Assembly: GCF_048159605.1 (NCBI RefSeq)
Contig: NZ_JBLREB010000002.1
Coordinates: 1-64,000 of the forward strand
Direction: 5' to 3'
DNA from: Ectobacillus polymachus
GTDB lineage: Bacteria > Bacillota > Bacilli > Bacillales > Bacillaceae_G
Length of the DNA stretch: 64,000 bases
Of this stretch, positions 28,466 to 38,235 are shown one piece after another; positions within the stretch are counted from its first letter, which is position 1, and the number at the start of each line of letters is the position of its first letter. The position numbers and the translations under genes were made by a program. The notes beneath the pieces were generated by a model that did no database searches, was not told the origin of the DNA, and saw nothing but the letters and a program-made list of their open reading frames with translations.

Positions 28466-28507
28466 AATATTGTTTGAGTTCGTTTGAAAATAGCGGAGGT
28501 GCTTAGA

Positions 28508-29797
28508 ATGTCTTCAGTAGTAGTTGTAGGAACACAATGGGGAGACGAAGGAAAGGGTAAAATTACAGACTTTCTTTCAGAACATGCAGAAGTAGTTGCA
28601 CGTTATCAAGGAGGAAATAACGCAGGTCATACAATTGTGCTGAATGGAAAGCGCTATAAGCTTCAATCAATTCCTTCTGGCATTTTCTACAGTGACAAAA
28701 TCTGTGTAATTGGTAATGGAATGGTTGTAAATCCAAAAGCATTAGTAGAAGAGCTTACAAATATTCGTAATTTCGGATTTAGTATAGATAATTTGCGTAT
28801 TAGCAATCGCGCACATGTTATTTTACCGTATCATATCAAACAAGACGAGCTAGAAGAAGCAAGTAAAGGCGATAACAAAATTGGAACGACGAAAAAGGGA
28901 ATAGGCCCAGCTTATATGGATAAAGTAGGACGTATTGGTATTCGTTTTGCTGACCTATTAGATCGTGACGAATTTTATACGAAGCTTAAGCGAAATCTAG
29001 AAGAAAAAAATCGTTTGTTTGAAAAGATGTATGATGCTGAAGGATTTAATATTGAAGATATTTTTGAAGAATACTACGAGTATGGACAACAAGTGAAGCA
29101 ATTTGTATGCGATACATCTGTGATATTGAATGACGCTATTGATGAAGGACGGAAAGTGTTATTCGAAGGAGCACAAGGATCCATGCTTGACGTTGACCAA
29201 GGTACGTATCCTTTCGTTACGTCCTCTAATCCAGTTGCTGGTGGGGTAACAATCGGTTGTGGAGTTGGTCCGAATAAAGTCAATCGTGTTGTAGGCGTAT
29301 GTAAGGCATACACAAGCCGCGTAGGTGATGGTCCATTCCCAACAGAACTATCAGATGAAGTTGGACAACAAATTCGTGAAGTAGGTCGTGAATACGGAAC
29401 AGTAACCGGCAGACCTCGCCGTGTTGGATGGTTTGATAGCGTAGTAGTAAGACATGCACGTCGCATTAGCGGTATTACAGATTTAAGCTTAAACTCTATC
29501 GATGTATTAACAGGCCTTCCAGTTGTGAAGATTTGTGTTGCTTATAAGCACAAAGGAGAAATTATTAAGGAATTTCCTGCAAGCTTCCACATTTTATCAG
29601 AATGTGAACCTGTTTACGAAGAATTTGAAGGATGGACAGAAGATATTACAGGCGTGAAGAGTCTAGATGAGCTTCCTGCAAATGCGAGACGATATGTAGA
29701 ACGTTTATCAGAGCTTACAGGTATTCAGCTATCTATGTTCTCTGTTGGACCTGATCGCAACCAAACAAATATTATTCGTAATGTGTATGAAAATTAA
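28508..29797 (+). CDS. purA: Adenylosuccinate synthetase
   Basis: Joins IMP and aspartate, using GTP, in the first step to AMP. The N-terminal VVVGTQWGDEGKGKITD P-loop, GNNAGHTIV and GIGPAY blocks and the C-terminal SVGPDRNQT are present; 429 residues. ATG at 28508 follows GGAGGTG at 7 bases; the in-frame upstream codons overlap the promoter. Monocistronic, with PurBoxes upstream and a terminator downstream. Confidence 0.97.
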   Translation: MSSVVVVGTQWGDEGKGKITDFLSEHAEVVARYQGGNNAGHTIVLNGKRYKLQSIPSGIFYSDKICVIGNGMVVNPKALVEELTNIRNFGFSIDNLRISNRAHVILPYHIKQDELEEASKGDNKIGTTKKGIGPAYMDKVGRIGIRFADLLDRDEFYTKLKRNLEEKNRLFEKMYDAEGFNIEDIFEEYYEYGQQVKQFVCDTSVILNDAIDEGRKVLFEGAQGSMLDVDQGTYPFVTSSNPVAGGVTIGCGVGPNKVNRVVGVCKAYTSRVGDGPFPTELSDEVGQQIREVGREYGTVTGRPRRVGWFDSVVVRHARRISGITDLSLNSIDVLTGLPVVKICVAYKHKGEIIKEFPASFHILSECEPVYEEFEGWTEDITGVKSLDELPANARRYVERLSELTGIQLSMFSVGPDRNQTNIIRNVYEN

Positions 29798-29836
29798 TCT
29801 TGTTATTTGAAGAAAAAGCAGGTATAGTAAATACGA

Positions 29837-29867
29837 AAGAACCCATTTCTGTTGGGTTCTTTTTTGA
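29837..29867 (+). terminator. Terminator after purA
   Basis: AAGAACCCA pairs with TGGGTTCTT and is followed by TTTTT. Confidence 0.88.
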
Positions 29868-29889
29868 TGAAAAAAATGAAAAATTATAG

Positions 29890-29919
29890 TTGCAAAAGTA
29901 CTTTTAAGTGTGATATGAT
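29890..29919 (+). promoter_or_regulatory. Promoter of the tRNA cluster
   Basis: TTGCAA (29890-29895) and TATGAT (29914-29919) are 18 bp apart and end 36 bp before the first tRNA. Confidence 0.5.
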
Positions 29920-29955
29920 ATGTCTTGTCGTCAAGAAATTAGCATTGACGTAGAT

Positions 29956-30030
29956 GAGCCATTAGCTCAGTGGTAGAGCATCTGACTTTTAATCAGAGGG
30001 TCGAAGGTTCAAGTCCTTCATGGCTCACCA
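29956..30030 (+). tRNA. tRNA-Lys (anticodon TTT)
   Basis: A full cloverleaf: acceptor GAGCCAT/ATGGCTC, D arm GCTC..GAGC, anticodon loop CTTTTAA, T arm GAAGG TTCAAGT CCTTC. The CCA end is encoded. Confidence 0.98.
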
Positions 30031-30036
30031 ATTGTT

Positions 30037-30108
30037 GGCCCGTTGGTCAAGCGGTTAAGACACCGCCCTTTCACGGCGGTAACACGGGTTCGATTCCCGT
30101 ACGGGTCA
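30037..30108 (+). tRNA. tRNA-Glu (anticodon TTC)
   Basis: Acceptor GGCCCGT/ACGGGTC, anticodon stem-loop CCGCC CTTTCAC GGCGG, T loop TTCGATT. CCA is not encoded. Confidence 0.97.
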
Positions 30109-30112
30109 TTTT

Positions 30113-30188
30113 GGTTCCGTGGTGTAGTGGTTAACATGCCTGCCTGTCACGCAGGAGATCGCCGGTTCGATCCCGGTCGGAACCGCCA
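30113..30188 (+). tRNA. tRNA-Asp (anticodon GTC)
   Basis: Acceptor GGTTCCG/CGGAACC, anticodon loop CTGTCAC, T loop TTCGATC. CCA is encoded. Confidence 0.97.
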
Positions 30189-30227
30189 TTTTGTTTTACC
30201 ACATAGGTGGTTTTACATAGATAGTTT

Positions 30228-30300
<73 letters not shown>

Positions 30301-30304
30301 CTTT

Positions 30305-30341
30305 AAAAGGATGCTAAGTGGGCCCACATAGCATCCTTTTT
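30305..30341 (+). terminator. Terminator of the tRNA cluster
   Basis: AAAAGGATGCTA pairs with TAGCATCCTTTT around a 12-base loop and is followed by T residues. Confidence 0.88.
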
Positions 30342-30449
30342 CATATTTTGATTTGGTTACAATGTGATGTTTTAATGGCCTTATAATAATAGGAAACCGA
30401 TTCCTATTTTACAAATACCGTTATATCTTTTAGAATAAAGTTAAGACCG

Positions 30450-30476
30450 CCTCTAGCAGAAGCTAGAGGTTTTTCT
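30450..30476 (+). terminator. Terminator-like hairpin in front of walR
   Basis: CCTCTAGC-AGAA-GCTAGAGG is followed by TTTTTCT only about 40 bp before walR. It may end an upstream transcript or act as an attenuator in the walR leader, depending on where the promoter lies. Confidence 0.65.
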
Positions 30477-30514
30477 ATAAAAGGCATGAAATTCTCTTTT
30501 GGAGGAATGCACAA

Positions 30515-31222
30515 ATGATGGGAAAAAAAATCTTGGTTGTAGATGATGAAAAACCAATTGCCGATATTTTAAAGTTTAATCTTGAAAAAGAAGGATTTGA
30601 AATCGTTGTTGCTTATGATGGAGAAGAAGCTATAGAAAAAGTAGAGACAGAGCAACCTGATATGATGCTTCTTGATATCATGCTGCCGGGAAAAGACGGC
30701 CTAGAAGTATGTCGTGAAGTAAGAAAAAACTATGAGATGCCAATTATCATGCTAACCGCTAAGGACTCCGAAATCGATAAGGTACTTGGTCTAGAGCTGG
30801 GTGCAGATGATTACGTTACGAAGCCATTTAGCACAAGAGAGCTATTGGCTCGTGTAAAGGCGAACCTACGACGTCATCAGCAAGGCGGTAATGCGGAAAA
30901 AGAAGATTCATCTGAAATTACAATAGGTGCTATCGTTATTAATCCAAATGCCTACAGTGTAACAAAACGGGAAGAAAATATTGAATTAACGCATCGTGAA
31001 TTTGAATTGCTGCATTACTTAGCAAATCATTTAGGACAAGTCATGACGCGTGAGCATTTATTGCAGACTGTTTGGGGATACGATTATTTTGGTGATGTTC
31101 GTACAGTCGATGTGACCGTTCGTCGCTTACGTGAGAAAATTGAAGATAATCCAAGCCATCCGACATTGATTGTTACACGACGAGGAGTCGGCTATTATCT
31201 TCGTGATCCTGAACAGGAGTAG
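30515..31222 (+). CDS. walR: Response regulator WalR
   Basis: OmpR-family regulator, essential for cell-wall homeostasis. The receiver domain (KILVVDDEKPIADIL, phospho-Asp in MLLDIMLPGKDG near residue 54, Lys in VTKPF near 103) is followed by a winged-helix DNA-binding domain (VWGYDYFGDVRTVDVTVRRLREKIE). 235 residues. GGAGGAATG precedes two tandem ATGs. It starts the walRKHIJ-htrA run. Confidence 0.97.
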   Translation: MMGKKILVVDDEKPIADILKFNLEKEGFEIVVAYDGEEAIEKVETEQPDMMLLDIMLPGKDGLEVCREVRKNYEMPIIMLTAKDSEIDKVLGLELGADDYVTKPFSTRELLARVKANLRRHQQGGNAEKEDSSEITIGAIVINPNAYSVTKREENIELTHREFELLHYLANHLGQVMTREHLLQTVWGYDYFGDVRTVDVTVRRLREKIEDNPSHPTLIVTRRGVGYYLRDPEQE

Positions 31223-31225
31223 GTT

Positions 31226-33055
31226 ATGAAAAAGGTAGGATTTTTTCAATCGATTCATTTAAAATTTGTATTAATTTATATGCTTCTTATTTTAACTGCG
31301 ATGCAAATTATAGGTGTTTACTTTGTGAAACAGCTAGAAGATAAATTGGTAAAAAACTTTCAGTATTCGATCACAAAACGAGTGGATTTACTAGCCTATA
31401 ATTTAGGGCAGGAATTTACGAAAGAACGCGATAAAACAGATTCCATCGATGTAGCTATTAAAAAGCTGATGATGGAGTTTAGTTCAAATTCAAAGGATGA
31501 AGTAAAGGAAGTCCGCTTTATCGATGAAAATAGCCGCGTTGTGGCAACTTCGGATCAAGCAAACAGTGGAATTGAAGGAAAAAAAACGACGGAACCGCTT
31601 GTGAAAAGAACATTAATATCTGGAGCGGAGGATGAACGGGTTGAGGTAGATCCAACGACTGGACAACGGATGTACGTTAAGGCTGTCCCTGTAAAAGTTG
31701 ATGGAAAGACCAAGGGTGTTGTTTATTCCATTGCATCAATGGAAGATGTATATACACAGATGAAAGATATCAATCAAATCTTTGCAACAGGTACGGTCAT
31801 TGCACTAATGGTTACCGCTGTCCTCGTCTTTTTCTTAGCACAAACGATTACAAGACCTATTTCTGAAATGCGCAAACAAGCGTTGGAAATGGCAAAGGGT
31901 AACTTTTCACGAAAAGTAAAGGTATATGGGTTTGATGAAATTGGTCAGCTCGCTGTTGCATTTAATAATCTATCCAAAAAATTGCAGCAGGCTAGATCCT
32001 CAACAGAGAGCGAACGGCGAAAGCTTACATCTGTGCTGTCTCATATGACAGACGGAGTTATTGCTACGGATCGAAATGGATATATTATTTTGTTAAATGA
32101 TCCCGCTGAAAAAATGTTGAATGTTTCACGTGAAACAGCTCTGGATCAACCGATTTTAGAAATTTTAGGTATTCAAGATGAATATACATTGGATAATTTA
32201 TTTGAAGAGCCAGATTCAGTGTTGCTTGATTTTAGTACAAGAGATGAAACGTATATGCTGCGGGCAAGCTTTTCAGTTATACAGAAGGAAACAGGGAAGG
32301 CAAATGGTCTAATCGCAGTATTATATGATGTAACGGAGCAAGAACAGATTAATGGGGAACGACGGGAATTTGTTGCAAATGTTTCTCATGAATTGCGGAC
32401 ACCGCTAACAACGATGCGCAGCTATTTAGAAGCTCTTAGTGATGGAGCATGGAAGGATCCGAATATTGCACCGAATTTCTTAACAGTAGCTCAAGATGAA
32501 ACGGAGCGTATGATCAGGCTCGTCAATGACCTGTTGCAGCTTTCGAAAATGGATAGCACGGAGTACGTTCTGATGAAGGACTGGGTAGATTTTACCGAAT
32601 TCTTTAATAATATTATTGACCGCTTTGAAATGTCGAAGGATCAAAATGTAAACTTTAAGCGAGCCTTTTCCAAAAAGGAACGATTTCTTAAAATTGATGA
32701 AGATAAGCTTACACAGGTTTTATATAATATTATTTCCAACGCTCTAAAATACTCACCAGAAGGTGGAACCGTCACCTATCGTCTTAGGGATCGTGGGGAT
32801 TTGCTAGAGGTTAGCATTAGCGACCAAGGTATGGGAATTCCAAAGGAAAATGTAGATAAAATTTTTGATCGATTTTATCGTGTTGATAAAGCAAGATCAA
32901 GAAAACTAGGCGGAACAGGTCTTGGATTGGCAATTGCGAAGGAAATGATACAAGCCCATGGCGGTAAGATTTGGGCTAAAAGCGAGGAAGGAAAAGGAAC
33001 AACCATTTATTTCACTTTACTAATTGATAAAGAAAATGAGGATGAATGGGAATGA
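31226..33055 (+). CDS. walK: Sensor histidine kinase WalK
   Basis: Two membrane segments (about 13-32 and 184-205) flank an extracytoplasmic PAS-like domain. HAMP, PAS, HisKA (FVANVSHELRTPLTTMRSYL near 385) and HATPase (NIISNALKYSPEGG, GTGLGLAIAKEMI) follow. 609 residues. It starts three bases after the walR stop and overlaps walH. A parS-type palindrome is embedded at 32122-32137. Confidence 0.97.
   Translation: MKKVGFFQSIHLKFVLIYMLLILTAMQIIGVYFVKQLEDKLVKNFQYSITKRVDLLAYNLGQEFTKERDKTDSIDVAIKKLMMEFSSNSKDEVKEVRFIDENSRVVATSDQANSGIEGKKTTEPLVKRTLISGAEDERVEVDPTTGQRMYVKAVPVKVDGKTKGVVYSIASMEDVYTQMKDINQIFATGTVIALMVTAVLVFFLAQTITRPISEMRKQALEMAKGNFSRKVKVYGFDEIGQLAVAFNNLSKKLQQARSSTESERRKLTSVLSHMTDGVIATDRNGYIILLNDPAEKMLNVSRETALDQPILEILGIQDEYTLDNLFEEPDSVLLDFSTRDETYMLRASFSVIQKETGKANGLIAVLYDVTEQEQINGERREFVANVSHELRTPLTTMRSYLEALSDGAWKDPNIAPNFLTVAQDETERMIRLVNDLLQLSKMDSTEYVLMKDWVDFTEFFNNIIDRFEMSKDQNVNFKRAFSKKERFLKIDEDKLTQVLYNIISNALKYSPEGGTVTYRLRDRGDLLEVSISDQGMGIPKENVDKIFDRFYRVDKARSRKLGGTGLGLAIAKEMIQAHGGKIWAKSEEGKGTTIYFTLLIDKENEDEWE
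32122..32137. promoter_or_regulatory. parS: parS site inside walK
   Basis: TGTTTCACGTGAAACA is a fully symmetrical parS, one base different from TGTTCCACGTGAAACA. It encodes VSRET within WalK. It lies about 22 kb from oriC. Confidence 0.9.
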
Positions 33056-34398
33056 ATAAAGAAATCTTTAAAACTACTATCCTCGTTAATTTAGTAGTAA
33101 TGAGTTTATTTCTAACGTATAGCTTATGGACAATAAAGCCTCCCTCAAATGTCGTCCAAAGTCAAAAATATATACAAGATGTTCCAACTATGACAAAGAA
33201 GGAAATTACGAATCTTATCTCCCCCTATAGCATTATTTATCATAAGGATGGTACACATATTGCCACAGAGCAAAGCTCCAATGTGAATGCAATTTACAAT
33301 GTGCTAGAAAAAGGGGAGTTTTATGATTTTAAAGATATTTCAACGAAAATAGATAAGAATGATTTTCTGTCATTTGTTCATGGTAAAGATAAACTTGAAA
33401 TTGTCTTTCCAACCGAAATACCATTTGAAACGATAAAAAAAGTACTAACGATAAAAGAAAAAAACGTTAGCAATTACAGTTTTGATCGAATTGTTATTTC
33501 CTATCAAGGTATGCATGAAGATGATATTAAAGTATATTTTGTATCGTATAATAACTTAAAAATTTACGAAACGACATTAAAGAATATCCCGATTAAGGAC
33601 TTAGAAAACCTACGAGATCAATATGTGCTCAAATCGGGAAAAGAATACATGATGTATAAAACAAATGATACACATGCTATCTTTTTACCGAAGGATAATG
33701 TTGAAATGCCGCGTATGCTCTATGTTACAACGAAGCAACAGGAAGATATGTTTAAGGATTCCTTGTTTACTGACCCGCGTTATGTAAAAAAGGATGAGTC
33801 TGCTGCTGAGGACACATATACAGACGGAACGAGATTGCTACGCATTTCGAAAGGGACTGAAATGATGTCCTACTTAAATCCTTCCATTACTAACATCATG
33901 TCCGATGACGGTGCGCTAGTAGAAAAAAGTATAGATTTTACTAATAATCATGGCGGATGGTCTGATACGTATCATTTTTATGCTATGAATCCAAAGGAAG
34001 GAAAAATAACATTTCGGCTATATGCAGATAATAGCTACCCTGTTTTTAACGCTAATGGGATGGCAACCTTGCAGCAAGTATGGGGATCGGAAGAACCTAG
34101 TCTCTACACTCGTCCTTTATTTAAACTTTCCTTCCGCGGAGAATATGAGAAAACGAATTTACCGTCGGGTGCATCCGTTATCTCTTTGTTGGAAAAAATG
34201 CCAGATGCCAATATAAATCAAATCACGAATATTCAAATTGGCTATGAAATGAACCCAGAATCGAGCACGAATAATGAACAAGTTACTGCAGTAAGACTAG
34301 AACCGATTTGGGTTGTTTCGTATGGAGATACTTATAAAAAGTTAGATTGGAATATGAACAATGGAGGAGGAGTGTTAGTTGGATTGGAGCAAAATTAA
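33052..34398 (+). CDS. walH: WalK regulator WalH (YycH)
   Basis: 448-residue protein with one N-terminal membrane anchor (TTILVNLVVMSLFLTYSLW) and a long extracytoplasmic part. It matches YycH in length, topology and position. With WalI it modulates WalK. ATG 33052 is chosen; an ATG two codons upstream overlaps walK. Its 3' end overlaps the walI start. Confidence 0.93.
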   Translation: MNKEIFKTTILVNLVVMSLFLTYSLWTIKPPSNVVQSQKYIQDVPTMTKKEITNLISPYSIIYHKDGTHIATEQSSNVNAIYNVLEKGEFYDFKDISTKIDKNDFLSFVHGKDKLEIVFPTEIPFETIKKVLTIKEKNVSNYSFDRIVISYQGMHEDDIKVYFVSYNNLKIYETTLKNIPIKDLENLRDQYVLKSGKEYMMYKTNDTHAIFLPKDNVEMPRMLYVTTKQQEDMFKDSLFTDPRYVKKDESAAEDTYTDGTRLLRISKGTEMMSYLNPSITNIMSDDGALVEKSIDFTNNHGGWSDTYHFYAMNPKEGKITFRLYADNSYPVFNANGMATLQQVWGSEEPSLYTRPLFKLSFRGEYEKTNLPSGASVISLLEKMPDANINQITNIQIGYEMNPESSTNNEQVTAVRLEPIWVVSYGDTYKKLDWNMNNGGGVLVGLEQN

Positions 34399-35188
34399 GA
34401 TTATTTTTATTCTTACATTTTTGGTTCTAGATCTCGTCCTCCTTGTTCAATTCGTTCAAAAACGAACGAATAATCAGTGGGAGGTGATGGCCGTTACTTC
34501 GTTAGACGATCGGCTAGAAGCTGATAAAATCACCTACTCCAATTTACCGAAGGAACCTACGAAGGAATCCTATATCACGGGGAAAAGCAGAGAATTTACA
34601 GAAGATGAAGTTCGTGCTTTAAAAAATCAATCTGCGGTTTTAAGTGATTCAAACACAATTGTAAGTAGACTCAAAGAACCGATCGTAATACCGAAAAATG
34701 ACAAAGGCTATTTCTATGACGAGTTTTTGCGTAATTATGTGATAGACGGTTCGAAATATAAATATTGGACAACCAATGAGAAAGATAGAAAAATATATTT
34801 TTTCCAGCAATATAAAAACCAAAGCATATTTTCTAATAAGGGTGCCGCTATTATTGCAGATATAAACGATAAAAATGAAATCGTATCCTATACACAAACG
34901 ATGCTTACTGGCGTTACAGAAATGGGAGGCACGCAGGAGGATATCATTACGTCTGCAAAGGCTCTTGAAACATTGTATTTAAAAAATGAAATTAAAGCGG
35001 GCAGTAAAATAACAAAAGTAGAATTCGGATATTACACAGTCGTGATTCCATCATCATTAGGAGTTCAAGTAATTGCGCCAACGTGGCATTTCACAGTGAA
35101 CAACGAAAATGATTATTTCGTGAATGCTATGGAGGGACAGGTTATTAAAAATAACAAGGACGGTACGCAATGGAGTGAAGTGAAGTGA
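34379..35188 (+). CDS. walI: WalK regulator WalI (YycI)
   Basis: 269 residues, one N-terminal membrane helix (IKIIFILTFLVLDLVLLVQF) and an outer domain of the YycI type. The start is TTG at 34379, after GGAGGAGG; the protein then begins MDWSKIK as in relatives. Both ends overlap their neighbours, which fits coupled translation. Confidence 0.93.
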   Translation: MDWSKIKIIFILTFLVLDLVLLVQFVQKRTNNQWEVMAVTSLDDRLEADKITYSNLPKEPTKESYITGKSREFTEDEVRALKNQSAVLSDSNTIVSRLKEPIVIPKNDKGYFYDEFLRNYVIDGSKYKYWTTNEKDRKIYFFQQYKNQSIFSNKGAAIIADINDKNEIVSYTQTMLTGVTEMGGTQEDIITSAKALETLYLKNEIKAGSKITKVEFGYYTVVIPSSLGVQVIAPTWHFTVNNENDYFVNAMEGQVIKNNKDGTQWSEVK

Positions 35189-35979
35189 GTTTACAATTTA
35201 GTATTCTAGCAAGTGGAAGTTCGGGAAATATCATCTATGTAGGAACGGAAAAACAGAAATTATTAGTAGATGTTGGACTGAGCGGAAAAAATACAGAAGC
35301 ACTGATGAATCAAGTACATGCAAGCCTAGAGGATATTTCCGGAATTCTAGTCACACATGAACATAGTGATCATATTAAAGGCCTAGGTGTGGTGGCCCGA
35401 AAATATAAGCTGCCGATATACGCAAATGAAAAAACATGGAAAGCGATGGAATCCCATATAGGTACGATTCCAATGGAACAGAAATTTATTTTTCCAACAG
35501 GAACCGTGCAATCCTTTGGTGATATTGAGGTAGAATCGTTCGGTGTATCTCATGATGCGGCTGAGCCGATGTTTTATGCCTTTCATCATAATGGTAGAAA
35601 ATTAGCTCATATCACAGATACCGGTTACGTAAGCGATCGGATGAAAGGTGTTATAAAAGGAGCAAATGTTTTTATTTTTGAAAGTAATCATGATGTAGAA
35701 ATGCTTCGTATGGGCCGATATCCTTGGAATATTAAACGAAGAATTTTAAGCGATGTAGGACATGTTTCAAACGAAGATGCAGCTCTCGCTATGGCGGATG
35801 TAATTACGGATGATACGAAGCAAATATACTTAGCGCATTTAAGCCAAGATAATAATATGAAAGAATTGGCACATATGGCAGTTTCGCAAGTATTGGAATC
35901 AAAAGGGCTTCCAGTCGGGCATCAGTTTCACCTTTGCGAAACAGATCCAAAGGTGCCGACGAAAATTCAATACGTATAA
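35185..35979 (+). CDS. walJ: Metallo-beta-lactamase fold exonuclease WalJ (YycJ)
   Basis: Beta-lactamase-like metal hydrolase, 264 residues, with ILASGSSGNIIYVG at the N-terminus, the metal-binding HEHSDH motif near residue 58 and HITDTGYVS. GTG 35185 overlaps the walI stop (GTGA). Confidence 0.94.
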   Translation: MSLQFSILASGSSGNIIYVGTEKQKLLVDVGLSGKNTEALMNQVHASLEDISGILVTHEHSDHIKGLGVVARKYKLPIYANEKTWKAMESHIGTIPMEQKFIFPTGTVQSFGDIEVESFGVSHDAAEPMFYAFHHNGRKLAHITDTGYVSDRMKGVIKGANVFIFESNHDVEMLRMGRYPWNIKRRILSDVGHVSNEDAALAMADVITDDTKQIYLAHLSQDNNMKELAHMAVSQVLESKGLPVGHQFHLCETDPKVPTKIQYV

Positions 35980-35987
35980 TTCATTCT

Positions 35988-36021
35988 TTTCGCAAATAAT
36001 AAGGAAAAGATTTGCGAAAAG
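35988..36021. repeat. Inverted repeat before htrA
   Basis: TTTTCGCAAAT and ATTTGCGAAAA form a perfect 11-bp stem around a 12-base spacer, ending about 16 bp before the htrA ATG. There is no T-tract, so it is either an operator-like palindrome or a leader hairpin near the htrA ribosome-binding site. Confidence 0.55.
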
Positions 36022-36036
36022 GATGGGTGAAACGAT

Positions 36037-37245
36037 ATGTCTTTTGAAGAAGAAGAGAAGTCGAATCAGCGTACGAAGAAACGTTCGCTGAAAAAGAGGA
36101 TTGCATACTCGGGTATTGCTGGATTGCTTTTAGGAGCAACCTTATTTGCACTTATGGTACCAACGCTAACGCGCATTGGCTGGATTCAAGAAAAGGGACA
36201 AACAGAAGCAAGCGAATATAAAAACCTAGCTGCAGGTCCGCAAAAGCAAAATAATAGTACGCCTGTAGACATACGATCTGGTTTTGTGGATGCAGTTGAT
36301 AAGTCTTCAGATGCAGTTGTCGGCGTGATTAATATTCAGCGTGATAGCTTCTCAGAAAAGGATGCAGAGGCCGGAACCGGTTCTGGAGTTATATATAAAA
36401 AAGAAAACGGCAAGGCTTATGTGATGACAAATCATCATGTAATAGATGGGGCAACCCGAATTGAAATTAGTTTAAGCAATGGACAAGAGGTACCTGCAAC
36501 ACTAATAGGAAGCGATGTTGTGATGGACCTAGCTGTTCTGCAAATGGATGAGAAATACGCCACCAAAGTAATTGAGTTTGGTGATAGCAACACATTAAAA
36601 CGAGGGGAACCGGCAATTGCAATTGGAAACCCGCTTGGTCTTGATTTTTCTGGTACCGTAACCCAGGGAGTCATTTCTGCAACGGAACGTATTGTACCAG
36701 TCGATATCGATAATGATGGCCATTATGATTGGCAGGTTGAGGTACTCCAAACGGATGCAGCCATTAATCCAGGCAATAGTGGAGGAGCTCTTATCAATGC
36801 GAATGGTCAGCTTGTTGGTATCAATAGCATGAAAATTGCAGCAAAGTCGGTGGAAGGGATTGGACTTGCCATCCCGATTTCAAGAGCCATTCCAATCATT
36901 GATGAGCTGCAGAAAACCGGAAAGGTGCAAAGGCCTTATCTAGGTGTAGAGCTGCGTTCTCTGGATGAAATTCCGACTTACTATTGGGAAAAGACATTAA
37001 AGATACCTAATTCCGTTACTTCAGGGGTAGCTGTATTGGATGTACGAAGTCCTTCGCCCGCTGCTACAGTAGGAATGAAGGAGTATGATGTAATTGTTGG
37101 CGTCGATGGACAGCCTGTCCATAATATAATGGAATTTCGAACACTTCTCTATAAAAAGAAAATTGGCGACAAAATGGTGCTTTCTTATTATAGAGGTACT
37201 ACGCAGGGATCCGCAACAGCTACGCTAGAAAGTGCAAGTTATTAA
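36037..37245 (+). CDS. htrA: HtrA-like serine protease (YycK type)
   Basis: DegP/HtrA protease: a cytoplasmic basic N-terminus, one membrane anchor (about 24-46), a trypsin-like domain with the His of MTNHHVIDGA, Asp of VMDLAVLQM and Ser of NPGNSGGAL, and one C-terminal PDZ domain (VGMKEYDVIVGVDGQPV). 402 residues. It degrades misfolded proteins outside the membrane. It closes the wal operon in many bacilli. Confidence 0.95.
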   Translation: MSFEEEEKSNQRTKKRSLKKRIAYSGIAGLLLGATLFALMVPTLTRIGWIQEKGQTEASEYKNLAAGPQKQNNSTPVDIRSGFVDAVDKSSDAVVGVINIQRDSFSEKDAEAGTGSGVIYKKENGKAYVMTNHHVIDGATRIEISLSNGQEVPATLIGSDVVMDLAVLQMDEKYATKVIEFGDSNTLKRGEPAIAIGNPLGLDFSGTVTQGVISATERIVPVDIDNDGHYDWQVEVLQTDAAINPGNSGGALINANGQLVGINSMKIAAKSVEGIGLAIPISRAIPIIDELQKTGKVQRPYLGVELRSLDEIPTYYWEKTLKIPNSVTSGVAVLDVRSPSPAATVGMKEYDVIVGVDGQPVHNIMEFRTLLYKKKIGDKMVLSYYRGTTQGSATATLESASY

Positions 37246-37319
37246 CAGGAGAGCCATCTCTCCTGTTTTTTCTTGAAAAAAATGATATACATATATAGTG
37301 TGTGTAATATTCTCCACAC

Positions 37320-37444
37320 TGTGGATAACCGGGTGAAAACCTGTGAATAGTGTAAAAATGGTCCGATATATATGGTATCGAACACAAATTCTCATACAAT
37401 ATGTGGATGAAATTTGTGGATATGTTGATAACTTCTGTGGATAA
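37320..37444. promoter_or_regulatory. DnaA-box cluster before rlmH
   Basis: Five boxes in 125 bp, all in one orientation: TGTGGATAA (37320-37328), TGTGGATGA (37402-37410), TGTGGATAT (37415-37423), TGTTGATAA (37423-37431) and TGTGGATAA (37436-37444). Spacing and quality resemble oriC, but the site is about 28 kb away. A DnaA-box cluster at yydA (rlmH) is, as I recall, one of those reported in B. subtilis. Confidence 0.85.
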
Positions 37445-37470
37445 GATGTTCGTAAAGTGGGGGAATTGTT

Positions 37471-37950
37471 GTGAATATCACAATTATATCAGTTGGAAAA
37501 CTAAAAGAAAAATACCTAAAACAAGGAATTGACGAGTATAAAAAGCGATTATCTGCTTATGCAAAAATCGATTTAATAGAGATTCCTGATGAAAAAGCAC
37601 CTGAAAATTTAAGCGAAGCAGAAATGGAAATCGTAAAAGAAAAAGAAGGCACACGAATTTTAGAAAAAATCGCAGACGACGCCTACGTCATGGCCTTAGC
37701 AATCGAAGGCAGCATGAAAACATCGGAAGAACTCGCGGACAGTATCGACAAGCTCGCTACATACGGAACAAGTAAAATCACCTTTATCATAGGCGGATCA
37801 TTAGGTCTAAGCAAACCAGTATTAAAGCGTGCAAATGAAAAGCTAAGCTTCTCGAAAATGACTTTTCCGCATCAATTAATGCGGTTAATTTTACTGGAGC
37901 AGGTGTATCGGGCATACCGGATTAATCGGGGGGAACCGTACCATAAGTAA
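37471..37950 (+). CDS. rlmH: 23S rRNA (pseudouridine1915-N3)-methyltransferase RlmH
   Basis: SPOUT-class methyltransferase, 159 residues, with the knot region FIIGGSLGLSKPVLKRANEKLSFSKMTFPHQLMR and the C-terminal YRAYRINRGEPYHK. The start is GTG at 37471 after GTGGGGGAA. It marks the end of the conserved origin-proximal core; what follows is accessory. Confidence 0.97.
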   Translation: MNITIISVGKLKEKYLKQGIDEYKKRLSAYAKIDLIEIPDEKAPENLSEAEMEIVKEKEGTRILEKIADDAYVMALAIEGSMKTSEELADSIDKLATYGTSKITFIIGGSLGLSKPVLKRANEKLSFSKMTFPHQLMRLILLEQVYRAYRINRGEPYHK

Positions 37951-38235
37951 ATGAGGTTTTAACTTTTCCGTTGGAGAATATGCTTGTGCTAATGGATTTT
38001 AGTCATTGGGAAAAGTACATTAAAAATAGAAAAGTTAATAGTGTTTAGTTTCAACGAGGATGTTTGTCTAAATTCATCAAAGTTGAGCATAAAAAAGTAT
38101 TCCCATTAATATAAAGCAGGAGTTTCATGGGAAGGATATTACAGAATTTACTATTTTGTCAGTTTAAAGCTTTGTTGAGTGTTATTAATTTATAAAAAAC
38201 TTGAAAAACTGATTTTTGTAAAAGAATACTTAAAT

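Noticed and set aside
29074..29466. 130-codon frame antisense to purA
   Set aside because: Shadow of a strongly conserved gene; no independent support.
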